Shown piece by piece: positions 35,201 to 42,605 of a DNA stretch of 64,000 nucleotides; the first letter of the stretch is position 1, and every line of letters begins with the position of its first letter. Source of the DNA: CAWIHA01 sp963835855 (lineage in GTDB: Bacteria > Acidobacteriota > Terriglobia > Bryobacterales > Bryobacteraceae); NCBI GenBank assembly GCA_963835855.1, contig CAWIHA010000027.1, positions 62,001 through 126,000 of the forward strand. The letters are read 5' to 3'. The position numbers were made by a program, and so were the translations under genes. The notes under the pieces are model-generated. The model searched no databases. It saw nothing but the letters and a program-made list of their open reading frames with translations, and was not told the origin of the DNA.

Positions 35201-37087
35201 TTGATACCGGACTTCCAGGGCGGCTTGGTTGGGTTCCTCAGGAACCTCAGCGCCGGTGCCGGGCTGTTCGTTGCGAGGTGGGACGGAATCACCGGGCAGC
35301 GCTATGCTCTGTACACTCCGGACCCGAGCACGTGGGCGCTGTCGTCTTACATGGCTGCATATCCCGATGGCACCATCCTCACCTTTCCGGGGGGCTCGAA
35401 CGAGTGCAGCACATGGGGTCCCCCGTGCGTGCCGGCCGATGCAGTAGGCATTGATCCTGCCACGGGCGCGCAGAAATTTAGCGTCCCACTTGCCATGGGC
35501 TCCCAGTTCAGCACCTTCGCTGAGTTCCCGCCCGTAATCGCGGGCGACGGCTATGCGTATGAGCCTTACGTATATGGCGGAACCATCCCCGGCGACTTGA
35601 CCATGCATCTCGCGCTGCTGCGGGTAAACAGCAGCGGAGAGTCCGACGCTATCGAGATCACGAGCTGGCCGGGTTGGGCGGGCCCGGATCTGGCCACGGA
35701 CTGTGGCATAGACGGCGTCGTCAACATGATTACCAACGCCGACACAGGGGTCCTGCTGAGTTGGGTACTGAGATGTGAGCAGCCCGTCACGACGCAGACG
35801 CAGTACATGGCGATCACGACCGGCGCAAGCGTGAGCATGACCAGCGCACCTGCGCAGCCCGGGGGTTCTATTGTCCCGGTATTACAAGCCCAGGACGGTT
35901 CCTTTGTCGGCGCGGTGCCTATTCCTCAACCGCCCTGCACCTCCTGCCCCACGCCGGAGGCCCGGCGCGGTCCGTCCGCCCGCATTGCCGGGCCTCACCC
36001 GGGGTCTAGTGGCCTGGGCCCGATGCCGCGCGCCCAGCGCGGTTCACTTCCCCGCGACGCGTCGGCCGGTGACCAGTACGACATGATCGCCTTCGACGCA
36101 ACCGGCAACGTGCGCTGGAGCGTGCCCAACGACCAGCCTCAGATCGCCACCGCCGATGGCGGCGTCATCGGCCAGTCCGGCATCATCTATGACCAGAACG
36201 GAAATGCGACCGGGCAAATCCCAGGGCCACCGACACAATCATGGGGAGGCAACACGTACCAACTCGGCTCGGTTGAAAGAGTAAACGCTGCTGCGATTCC
36301 CATGGCGCTGAGCCTCTGGGCAAATGCAGGAGGGAATCCCTCCGGCAACGGCACAGCCGCCCGGCCGTGGTACTTTATCCTCTCTTTCGAAAATAACTTT
36401 ACGCTCACTCCAGACAATCCAAATGTACTGCTTAACCTGACAACGGACATCAGCAACGATGCCGCTTTGATTAAGCGGACGGCGGTGCAGGAGTTCCAGG
36501 ATGCCTACTCAGGCAACGGACAGTCAGTAACCTACAACGGACAGCAAGTGCGATTTCCCGTTCAGGTAAGGGAGGGGGCCAACGACCCCACGCACGCCGA
36601 TGTTTTGGTGCACGTTTTAGATCACTCAACTGGCTCGGCAGGCGACTGCGGTTACACCACTACACCCAATGCAGCGAACGGCAAGTGGAACGTCGAGGCT
36701 GATTACACATTGGTTATGGAACAGGCGCAGGATGCATACAATGTTGTCATCAACAACGCGCAAGACGAAAGCGCAGTTCTGGCGAGTCGATTGGATCTGA
36801 TCCAGGCGATAGGAAGAGCGATAGGCGCCACCGCGGCGCACGAGGCGGCGCATACCTTTCTTTGGAATTGCTGCGACATGGACAACCTCCCTGAAAACGA
36901 TCCGAACTCGGAGGGCACGTTCAATGCAGGGGGGTGTGAGGCGAAGACAGATCCCAGCTTTTGGACCGGGTATTGGCCGTCGAATCCTCCGATTTTCCTC
37001 CATTGGGAACAGCCCGCGCTTACTGCTCTCCAGCAGTGTCTGAACGGGGGCTGGCATGAGAAACCCGGCTCATCGTGTCACAACTGA
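32240..37087 (+). CDS. Large secreted repeat protein: CHB_HEX_C-like repeats, IPT domains, beta-propeller, HExxH C-terminus
   Basis: 1615 aa with a Sec signal peptide (MKELRKLTLSAALLLIALPA). Domains: residues about 31-598, seven 81-residue repeats of the chitobiase C-terminal/Fn3-associated type (AFSPSGGTFTAPQTVTLSTA, GASINYTTDGSTPSDTAGTL, TTIKAVAYMTGLADSAVSTA); about 598-840, three IPT/TIG domains (ISILSPASGPVGTSITISGS); about 840-915, a Big2-like Ig domain (LTWASSDPTVVSLSSGD); about 925-1330, PQQ-type beta-propeller blades ending DMIAFDATGNVRWSVPNDQP. The last about 285 residues form a unique domain with zinc-protease motif HEAAH at 1534-1538 (ATAAHEAAHTFLWNCCDM). I infer a surface or released effector whose tip is a metalloprotease-like domain. 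The gene heads an array of cassettes that repeat its last blade. A low-complexity stretch (residues about 1231-1276) interrupts the propeller. Confidence 0.85.
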   Translation: MKELRKLTLSAALLLIALPAVRAATVSTPAFSPSGGTFTAPQTVTLSTATAGASINYTTDGSAPSDTAGTLYTAPITVSVTTTIKAVAYMTGLADSAVSTAKYTIKALAPTFSPSGGTFTAPQTVTLSTATAGASINYTTDGSTPSDTAGMLYSGPIAVNVTTTIKAVAYLSGLANSTVSTATYTIRAIAPAFSPSGGTYTAPQTVTLNTATSGASINYTTDGSTPSNTAGTLYTGPITVSVTTTIKAVAYMTGLADSAVSTAKYTIKVLPPTFSPSGGTFTTPQTVTLSTTTAGASINYTTDGSTPSATAGTLYAGPITVSVTTTIKAVAYMSGLTDSAVSTATYTIRAIAPAFSPLGGTFTAPQTVTLSTATAGASINYTTDGSTPSDTAGTLYTGPITVSATTTIKAVAYMTGLADSAVSTAKYTIKALAPAFSPSGGTFTAPQTVTLSTATPGASINYTTDGSTPSGTAGTLYTSPITVSVTTTIKAVAYMTGLADSAVSTAKYTIRAIAPAFSPSGGTFTAPQTVTLSTATAGASINYTIDGSAPSATAGTLYTGPITVNTTTTIKAVAYMTGLADSAVSTAKYTFHGPSISILSPASGPVGTSITISGSNFGASQGASTVTFNGVSAGAAYRWSASSIMAAIPTGAATGNVVVTVNGLASNGAPFTVTLPPSISSVSPASAAPGAAVTIGGSNFGAAQSSGQVWLGTANGVVQSWSDTQVVALVAIGSASGNAQILQNGVWSNAVPFTVNTLHIAGVSPASVSPGATVTITGTGFGASQGNGAVWLGGTAGQVVSWSDTQIVAVVAPTALTGVARIQQNGVWSNAVAFTVPAPNGNTLVPNLLNLVVGDTHTIQALNAAGQPVTGLTWASSDPTVVSLSSGDPPLLTALAAGHVTITAGTASADVTVSSGPLPLGTVLWSNPGDGSGITQIVPAVPSPSGVADVFAFQADGTVAAITADGTTAWTADVNQGCPSGWNCIFNLIPDFQGGLVGFLRNLSAGAGLFVARWDGITGQRYALYTPDPSTWALSSYMAAYPDGTILTFPGGSNECSTWGPPCVPADAVGIDPATGAQKFSVPLAMGSQFSTFAEFPPVIAGDGYAYEPYVYGGTIPGDLTMHLALLRVNSSGESDAIEITSWPGWAGPDLATDCGIDGVVNMITNADTGVLLSWVLRCEQPVTTQTQYMAITTGASVSMTSAPAQPGGSIVPVLQAQDGSFVGAVPIPQPPCTSCPTPEARRGPSARIAGPHPGSSGLGPMPRAQRGSLPRDASAGDQYDMIAFDATGNVRWSVPNDQPQIATADGGVIGQSGIIYDQNGNATGQIPGPPTQSWGGNTYQLGSVERVNAAAIPMALSLWANAGGNPSGNGTAARPWYFILSFENNFTLTPDNPNVLLNLTTDISNDAALIKRTAVQEFQDAYSGNGQSVTYNGQQVRFPVQVREGANDPTHADVLVHVLDHSTGSAGDCGYTTTPNAANGKWNVEADYTLVMEQAQDAYNVVINNAQDESAVLASRLDLIQAIGRAIGATAAHEAAHTFLWNCCDMDNLPENDPNSEGTFNAGGCEAKTDPSFWTGYWPSNPPIFLHWEQPALTALQQCLNGGWHEKPGSSCHN
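32330..34030 (+). repeat. Seven in-frame tandem repeats of 243 bp
   Basis: Units begin (TTCAG) at 32330, 32573, 32816, 33059, 33302, 33545 and 33788, each exactly 243 bases (81 codons) apart. DNA identity between units is high. The repeats encode the N-terminal stalk of the large secreted protein and should be prone to copy-number change. Confidence 0.95.
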
Positions 37088-37113
37088 ACGCGTAGCTATT
37101 GTAGGAGCATACT

Positions 37114-37770
37114 ATGTCAAAGAAAAACCAGCCGACGACGGGTAACGTACGGTACCTCTGGGAGGCGTTGTTCTCTCTTTATCTTGGGTACCTGGTAATA
37201 GTAGTAGTGACGGCAGAGAGTTCCACGGTGGATTCCGCATTCACACGTTTGGACTTCCACATTAATGCTTTCCTGCATATTAGACAGACGGACTTTGTAA
37301 TACCGTATTGGGCGCTCTGGGTACCGGCGGTGGCCGTCGCGCTCCTGATATGGCTCGTTTTGCGCGTTTCGGCGCGCACCCGCTTCACTCAGGGGCTCCT
37401 GCGATCAGTCGCTGGAATCATAATAATCGTTGCCCCATTAACCTGCTGCATATACGGTGCGCTTCGGTTCCCTGATGGGATGCGCTGGCCCCGAGGCTGG
37501 CTACAGGCGCTATCTCCCGTTGAAATGGCGGCGGCGGTTATATGCGCACTGCGATTTCTATCCGGAAGATGGAAGCGCCCATTCTGGGTCGCCGTCCTGC
37601 TTCTCGCTGCGCATTACAGGTTTTGGTTTTACTTTGGGGTTTTTGGGCATCCCTTTAATTATCTTTATCTTCCCGCAAATTTCAGCGTTCCTTTGAATTT
37701 TTGCGCTGCGGTGACGTGGGTAGCATACGTCAGGCGATTGGGACAACCTGAAACGATGGCCGTTACGTGA
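37114..37770 (+). CDS. Polytopic membrane protein, candidate immunity partner of the main gene tip
   Basis: 218 aa, about six membrane segments (LFSLYLGYLVIVVVTA, YWALWVPAVAVALLIWLVLRV, SVAGIIIIVAPLTCCIYGAL, FWVAVLLLAAHYRFWFYFGV). It starts 26 bases after the stop of the large effector-like gene, with AGGAGC upstream of ATG. No family recognised. Position directly behind a variable C-terminal domain, and the fact that later modules have membrane proteins in the same place, suggest a protective partner. GC is visibly lower than in housekeeping genes. The 31 bases after its stop lead into the next cassette. Confidence 0.7.
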   Translation: MSKKNQPTTGNVRYLWEALFSLYLGYLVIVVVTAESSTVDSAFTRLDFHINAFLHIRQTDFVIPYWALWVPAVAVALLIWLVLRVSARTRFTQGLLRSVAGIIIIVAPLTCCIYGALRFPDGMRWPRGWLQALSPVEMAAAVICALRFLSGRWKRPFWVAVLLLAAHYRFWFYFGVFGHPFNYLYLPANFSVPLNFCAAVTWVAYVRRLGQPETMAVT

Positions 37771-37801
37771 AAAGTGGGTTACCGGCTGGAGCCTCACCCC
37801 G

Positions 37802-38770
37802 GTGCTGCAAGCTCAGGACAGTTCGTTTGTCGGCGAAGGGTGGGATTCGAATTGGAACCAATACATGATCGCCTTCGACGCAACCGGCAACGTGCGCTGG
37901 AGCGTGCCCAACGACCAGCCTTACGTCGCCACCGCCGATGGCGGAGTCATCGGCCAGTCCGGAATCATCTATGACCAAAACGGAAATGCAACGGGGCAAA
38001 TGGGCACTCCGCTCACTTATTCATGGATGCAGAACGCATACGAGGTCGGCTCCGTGGATCAAGTACTGGCTAACCCTCTTCCTTTTGCAGTGGGTTTCTG
38101 GGTGGCCGCAGGAGGGAACGTTTCTGGCAATGGCACCGCGGTGCAACAGCCTTATTACGCGCCGCTCAAGAGTTGCCCCGGCGCCTCACCCCCATGCCCT
38201 CAAGAGGCCATCATGTCTGCGCTCACCACATTGAAGGCTCAACTCCAATCCCCATGTCCAGCATGCAATACTTGGGTGTTCAACAAGTTGTCAGGGCCAA
38301 ACCCAGGGGCAAACCAAACTAGTTTCTTCCAGTATCTTTCGCGGCCTCCCCGGTTCTGGGACGGGACACGCTCATATGCTCCTTTGAACCAGGCCCTCTG
38401 CCCGTCGGGGCTATGGGGTCAGTTCACTTGCCCATTTGGGTCTGAGCCTAATGTGCGCGACTACATGCGGGGAAGGGACGCTGATGCCGTTTCTCAAACT
38501 CCTAGTGACAAGGGGAAAGGAATGCAGGTTTTTTTCAATCCGGCAGAAGGCATATGCAATGTGCTTTCCTCGACGGACCCTTATGGCATTCTGAATCAAG
38601 CGACGTTGTTTCACGAGGCTCTCCATGGATACACGGGAGACATCGACATCACACTGGAGTCCGCATTCGGATTACCTGCGACGCTTGGAGAATCCGTGAG
38701 CATAACTTACTACTTGGAAAGCAACGTGATCCCCGGAGGATCCCAAGGAGCCTCGACGTGCGGAAATTGA
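37802..38770 (+). CDS. Orphan C-terminal cassette 2: last propeller blade plus HEALH metalloprotease-like domain
   Basis: 322 aa from a GTG. No signal peptide, no convincing ribosome site, and no ATG before the conserved blade, so it is probably silent or expressed only after recombination into the main gene. It opens with VLQAQDSSFVGEGW, matching VLQAQDGSFVGAVP of the main protein, then MIAFDATGNVRWSVPNDQP as in the main protein. The unique part (residues about 75-322) is Cys-rich (SPCPACNTWVFNKLSGPNPG, DGTRSYAPLNQALCPSGLW) and has zinc motif HEALH at 271-275 (LNQATLFHEALHGYTGD). It is paralogous to the cassette at 39949-40944. The last 13 bases overlap the downstream membrane protein. Confidence 0.75.
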   Translation: MLQAQDSSFVGEGWDSNWNQYMIAFDATGNVRWSVPNDQPYVATADGGVIGQSGIIYDQNGNATGQMGTPLTYSWMQNAYEVGSVDQVLANPLPFAVGFWVAAGGNVSGNGTAVQQPYYAPLKSCPGASPPCPQEAIMSALTTLKAQLQSPCPACNTWVFNKLSGPNPGANQTSFFQYLSRPPRFWDGTRSYAPLNQALCPSGLWGQFTCPFGSEPNVRDYMRGRDADAVSQTPSDKGKGMQVFFNPAEGICNVLSSTDPYGILNQATLFHEALHGYTGDIDITLESAFGLPATLGESVSITYYLESNVIPGGSQGASTCGN

Positions 38771-39309
38771 AGCTAGCAGTGCTCCTGCCAACCATACAAT
38801 GCATTATTGCAGCGATCTTGCTGCAATGCAAATACCGAGCCCCCGTTCCTCGCGGATCAGAGCTGTACGTCCCTACGGTCTGGCTGATCTGTCGAGGATT
38901 GAATGCTCCTGCTCTGTTGTTCTGGGTTCTAGCACATTACTTATTCAGTTGGGAAACGATGTCCACGTGGGTGTCACGGTCAAGGTCGATCTTTGGTTTT
39001 TACGCAGACGATATTTTCTTCCTGGTAGGTGTGATTGTCGTCTGGTATTTTGTTGGGCTGGCAATGGACCGCCGACGGACCGAGAGTACAGTTGGCAAAG
39101 GTGTAACAACAATTGTGTGCTCCCTTTTGCTCGCGTTGGGAGTACTGTTGTTCGCCCTTGGACTGCATGACTTGGGGCCTGGTCGTCCTGAAAATATCGA
39201 TCCTCCTGTGGGTGCGTTTCTCACTTTGATGTGGTCCATTAGTTTGATCTTTCTTTCCGGCAGAGGAATCGTAAGGGTGATTCGTCGTGCCTTTCGTCGA
39301 TCCGTTTAA
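38758..39309 (+). CDS. 4-TM membrane protein, candidate immunity protein of cassette 2
   Basis: 183 aa from a GTG at 38758 with AAGGAG eight bases upstream; it overlaps the cassette 2 stop by 13 bases. The start VRKLKLAVLLPTIQCIIAAI is nearly the same as that of the paralogue after cassette 3 (MRKLKLALVLPIAQVVIAAI). A shared core WLICRGLNAPALLFWVL, IFFLVGVIVVWYFVGLAMDR, LTLMWSISLIFLSGRGIVR defines a family with about four membrane helices, seen three times in this locus. No known family. Translational coupling with the toxin-like cassette is the main reason for the immunity proposal. Confidence 0.75.
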   Translation: MRKLKLAVLLPTIQCIIAAILLQCKYRAPVPRGSELYVPTVWLICRGLNAPALLFWVLAHYLFSWETMSTWVSRSRSIFGFYADDIFFLVGVIVVWYFVGLAMDRRRTESTVGKGVTTIVCSLLLALGVLLFALGLHDLGPGRPENIDPPVGAFLTLMWSISLIFLSGRGIVRVIRRAFRRSV

Positions 39310-39398
39310 CGCCCTGGGCGAGCCGACCTGATGAGGGCGACAGGCACCGGCGAGCCGCCCCGCATTCAGACACAGGGGGCGGCTTGGAGGAAACAACA

Positions 39399-39965
39399 AT
39401 GCGAACTACCTTAATGACGTCTGCGCTTCTCGTTGCTGCTGCAGGTTTTGCCGCTGCTCAACAGTCGAGCGCTGTCCACCCCACATCGGGTGGGGGCGCG
39501 TCGGCAGGCGCGAGGACCTATCCGCTGTCTACGTGGAGCAATATTACGTGCCGCTCCAAAGGGAGGTTCCAAGACAGTGGCTACTGCACTTCGGCTGTAA
39601 TTGATCAAATCGTGGCGGATGGAAAATCGGCGATCCCCATTTTGATTTCACAGATCACGGATTCGCGCTGGGTCGAGGAGCCGGTGTATGACTTCTGGCC
39701 CCGCATCAGAGCGGGAGAACTAGCGTACTTCATTCTCGGGGACCTATTTGTAGACGACACTTGGCAGAAAAGCACCATGCCTGCCTTGTTCCCTCATCAG
39801 GACTGCGACCAACCGGCATGGGTCTGCTGGGAAAAGTTTCGGCAAACACATAGCCTGAGGGAACTTCAGGCCCGGTGGATGGAGTTCTGGAAGGCCAACC
39901 AGAATAAGATTTACTGGGACAAGATGGCTCGCTGCTTCAGGTTGTCGGATGCTAAAAACAAGTAG
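39399..39965 (+). CDS. Secreted/periplasmic protein, unknown, inside the cassette array
   Basis: 188 aa from the ATG at 39399, which has GGAGGAA at 39386-39392; an in-frame TTG upstream would span this site. Signal peptide MRTTLMTSALLVAAAGFAAA. The mature part has four or more Cys (ITCRSKGRFQDSGYCTSAVI, QDCDQPAWVCWEKFRQTHSL) and helical stretches (AIPILISQITDSRWVEEPVY, RIRAGELAYFILGDLFVDDT) reminiscent of HEAT-like or small immunity proteins. No cassette carries its obvious cognate tip, so it could be an orphan periplasmic immunity protein left after loss of its toxin. Its last 17 bases overlap the start region of cassette 3. Confidence 0.7.
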   Translation: MRTTLMTSALLVAAAGFAAAQQSSAVHPTSGGGASAGARTYPLSTWSNITCRSKGRFQDSGYCTSAVIDQIVADGKSAIPILISQITDSRWVEEPVYDFWPRIRAGELAYFILGDLFVDDTWQKSTMPALFPHQDCDQPAWVCWEKFRQTHSLRELQARWMEFWKANQNKIYWDKMARCFRLSDAKNK

Positions 39966-40944
39966 CCAATACCCGCAAGCTCACGACGGTTCGTTTGCGG
40001 GCAGCGTCGTGGTCAGCTGGAGCCCCGTCATCCGGTACGACATGGCCGCCTTCGACGCAACCGGCAACGTGCGCTGGATCGTGCCCAACGACCAGCCTCA
40101 GATCGCCACCGCCGATGGCGGCGTCATCGGCCAGTCCGGAATCATCTATGACCAAAACGGAAATGCAACGGGGCAAATGGGCACTCCGCTCACTTATTCA
40201 TGGATGCAGAACGCATACGAGGTCGGCTCCGTGGATCAAGTACTGGCTAACCCTCTTCCTTTTGCAGTGGGTTTCTGGGTGGCCGCAGGAGGGAACGTTT
40301 CTGGCAATGGCACCGCGGTGCAACAGCCTTATTACGCGCCGCTCAAGAGTTGCCCCGGCGCCTCACCCCCATGCCCTCAAGAGGCCGCCATGTCTGCGCT
40401 CGGTGCGCTGAAGAACCTCCTTCAATCCCCGTGCCCAGCATGCAACAGTTGGCTCTTCAACAAACTGTCAGGGACCAACCAGGCGAGCTTTTACCAGTAC
40501 CTGTCCCTGCGGCCCCGATTCTGGGATGGGACACGCTCGTATGCCCCAGCGAACCAGGCGCTCTGCCCCGCGGGCTTTTGGAGCCAGTTATTTTGCCCGG
40601 TTGGCACCGAAACTATACACGACTATATGCAGCAGAGGGGCGCTGACGCCGTTTCCCAAACTCCTAGTGACAAAGGGAAAGGTATGCAGGTCTTCTTCAA
40701 CCCCGCACAAGGCATATGCAACGTCCTTTCCACGCCGAGTCCTGGACCTGGTGATCAGGGCGTTCTGAACCAGGCTACACTCTTTCACGAGGCCCTCCAT
40801 GGATATACCGGAGATTACGACATGACGCTGGAGTCGGCGTTCGGATTGCCGGTAACGTTCGGCGAATCCGTGAGCATAACCTACTATTTGGAGAACAACG
40901 TGATCCCCGGAGGGGCGCAAGGAGCCCAGACATGCGGAAACTGA
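39949..40944 (+). CDS. Orphan C-terminal cassette 3: last propeller blade plus HEALH metalloprotease-like domain
   Basis: 331 aa from an ATG inside the end of the preceding gene, without signal peptide or good ribosome site. It opens YPQAHDGSFAGSVVVSW and DMAAFDATGNVRWIVPNDQP, the conserved blade. Residues about 58-146 are identical in DNA to cassette 2 for 264 bases; after PCPQEA the two diverge. It keeps the Cys-rich region (SPCPACNSWLFNKLSG) and HEALH at 280-284 (QATLFHEALHGYTGDYD). The last 13 bases overlap the following membrane protein gene exactly as in cassette 2. Protease activity is inferred from the motif only. Confidence 0.75.
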   Translation: MLKTSSQYPQAHDGSFAGSVVVSWSPVIRYDMAAFDATGNVRWIVPNDQPQIATADGGVIGQSGIIYDQNGNATGQMGTPLTYSWMQNAYEVGSVDQVLANPLPFAVGFWVAAGGNVSGNGTAVQQPYYAPLKSCPGASPPCPQEAAMSALGALKNLLQSPCPACNSWLFNKLSGTNQASFYQYLSLRPRFWDGTRSYAPANQALCPAGFWSQLFCPVGTETIHDYMQQRGADAVSQTPSDKGKGMQVFFNPAQGICNVLSTPSPGPGDQGVLNQATLFHEALHGYTGDYDMTLESAFGLPVTFGESVSITYYLENNVIPGGAQGAQTCGN

Positions 40945-41489
40945 AGCTAGCATTGGTTTTGCCGATCGCCCAGGTTGTGATTGCGGCAATTTTGTTGCAG
41001 TGGGGATACCGAGCACCTACCCCTCGCGGATCGGAGTTTTACGAGCCCACGGCCTCGCTCATCTGTCGGGGACTGAATGCTCCTGCTCTGCTATTCAGGG
41101 TTCTGACGTATTACTTAACCCGGTCGGACACGACGCTCTCATGGGTGTCGCGGTCAATCCTCGGTTTTCACGCAGGCGATCTTGTCTTCCTAGCGGGAGT
41201 GATCGTCGTCTGGTATTTTGTCGGGTGGGCGCTGGACCACCGACGGACTGTAAGAACCTTGGGAAGAGGTGCAATAGTAGGAGGCCTGATCGCGCACTCT
41301 CTGGTGCTAGGGTTGGGAGGGATCCTCTTCTCTAGCGGGCTGTATCGTCTAAAGCATCCGACCGATAATCCGCTCCACCCCGTTCCTGTGGAAGCGCTTC
41401 TCACTTTGATATGGGCGATCAGCCTGCTTTTTATCTCCGGAAGAGGGCTCGTCAGGGCGATTCGGCATGCCCTTTGCGGATCGGCGTAA
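40932..41489 (+). CDS. 4-TM membrane protein, candidate immunity protein of cassette 3
   Basis: 185 aa from ATG with CAAGGAG upstream, 13-base overlap with cassette 3. Paralogue of the protein after cassette 2: MRKLKLALVLPIAQVVIAAI, LICRGLNAPALLFRVLTYYL, LVFLAGVIVVWYFVGWALDH, LTLIWAISLLFISGRGLVRA. The loops between helices vary most, as expected if specificity against diverging tips is under selection, though this is inference. No enzymatic motif is seen. Confidence 0.75.
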   Translation: MRKLKLALVLPIAQVVIAAILLQWGYRAPTPRGSEFYEPTASLICRGLNAPALLFRVLTYYLTRSDTTLSWVSRSILGFHAGDLVFLAGVIVVWYFVGWALDHRRTVRTLGRGAIVGGLIAHSLVLGLGGILFSSGLYRLKHPTDNPLHPVPVEALLTLIWAISLLFISGRGLVRAIRHALCGSA

Positions 41490-41534
41490 CGGCACGATGG
41501 TGATCGCGTCCTTCCACGCCGCGGTCGCCCGCGC

Positions 41535-41640
41535 TCAGCGCCGCCGGGAGAGCCAGACCATCACCGCGCCAAACACGGTCATCGCAAGCCCGCTATACAG
41601 GTTCACTTGACTTGCGTGGGCGGTGCCCTGGTCGGGCCTG
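41535..41640 (-). pseudogene. Truncated duplicate of the small membrane protein gene at 46.8 kb
   Basis: The minus strand encodes VNLYSGLAMTVFGAVMVWLS then RRR and a stop, matching the C-terminus of the 60-aa protein at 46800-46982 (VNLYSGVAMIAFGAVMVWLS). DNA similarity runs from about 41530 to 41640 against about 46795-46910. No start remains. It marks a former right border of the cassette array. Confidence 0.85.
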
Positions 41641-41653
41641 AGGTCGGTACAAC

Positions 41654-42550
41654 ATGATCGCCTTCGACGCGAGCGGCAATGTGCGCTGGACCGTGCCCAA
41701 CGACTATCCCCTGATCGCCACCGCCGACGGCGGCGTCATCGGCCAATCCGGCATCATCTATGACCAAAACGGCCAAGCCACCGGGCAAATCCCCAACCTA
41801 GCCGCATATTCATGGACGGGCAATTCGTACCAAGACGGCCCAGTAGATCAGGTGCTGGGGATGATGCTTAATGTTGCCGAGAGCTTCACGGCGTTCGCGG
41901 GAGGAAATCCCTCCGGCAACGGTACGGCCACCAAACCAGTTACTAAAGATGTTCAACAATTAATCGCACAGATCGCGCTGAACCAAGTCGGCTCGTTACA
42001 ATGGGCGAGCACGGGTACGCAGAACTACTGCAATCTATTTGTGCAATGGGTGCTCGAGCAGGCAGGATTGCAGGCACCTCTTTCACCCAACCCAAGTTGG
42101 TACCAGCGGGCGAAGTATTATCTTCACTTGGCGTCTAGCCCGACCTATCCCGCCACTGCGGGCGACTGGGCAAACCCCAGTACGGACCTGAAGTGCTGGC
42201 GCCCCGTCACAGTTAACACCGTCCCTCCACCCGTGGGCCCCCAACTGCCACCGGGCACTCTTCCGCCCGATATCTCGATACCTGGTGACGTGATCGCAGA
42301 AGCCATTAATTATGCCGACGGAGCGACCGGCCATGTGGGTATCATTGTGGGTGACCAAGAAACCGCCTCGTCGGATTCCGTAGCCTCGTGCTTCCCGCCG
42401 TACTCCCCAGATGGAATAATCGACATTAGCAATTTTGGGTTTCGGCCGGCCGATTGGGTTGATACATACATTAATCGGCTGACAGGGCAGCCGTGCCGGA
42501 CGCATGGCAAGGAGATCAACGCGGCCGTGAAGAGATTCGTATGTCAATAG
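41654..42550 (+). CDS. Orphan C-terminal cassette 4: last propeller blade plus Cys/His amidase-like (CHAP/NlpC-type) domain
   Basis: 298 aa counted from the blade Met (MIAFDASGNVRWTVPNDYPL); the frame is open for a short distance upstream but offers no signal peptide. After GQATGQIPNL the sequence is unique: TQNYCNLFVQWVLEQAGLQA with candidate nucleophile Cys126, and DGATGHVGIIVGDQETASSD with candidate base His227. This Cys...GHVGI pattern is that of CHAP/NlpC-P60 peptidoglycan hydrolases or amidases. A Pro-rich segment (VNTVPPPVGPQLPPGTLPP) lies between the two. If delivered to a periplasm it could cut the wall. Activity is inferred from motif spacing. Confidence 0.72.
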   Translation: MIAFDASGNVRWTVPNDYPLIATADGGVIGQSGIIYDQNGQATGQIPNLAAYSWTGNSYQDGPVDQVLGMMLNVAESFTAFAGGNPSGNGTATKPVTKDVQQLIAQIALNQVGSLQWASTGTQNYCNLFVQWVLEQAGLQAPLSPNPSWYQRAKYYLHLASSPTYPATAGDWANPSTDLKCWRPVTVNTVPPPVGPQLPPGTLPPDISIPGDVIAEAINYADGATGHVGIIVGDQETASSDSVASCFPPYSPDGIIDISNFGFRPADWVDTYINRLTGQPCRTHGKEINAAVKRFVCQ

Positions 42551-42605
42551 CGCTTACCCGGGGTTTATGGGAGAAAGAACGAACGGCATAAAAAGGAGCT
42601 TCGCA

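Noticed and set aside
33797..35608. Open frame of 603 codons on the minus strand
   Set aside because: Antisense to the repeat and IPT region of the large secreted protein; its apparent repeats are only the mirror of the coding repeats.
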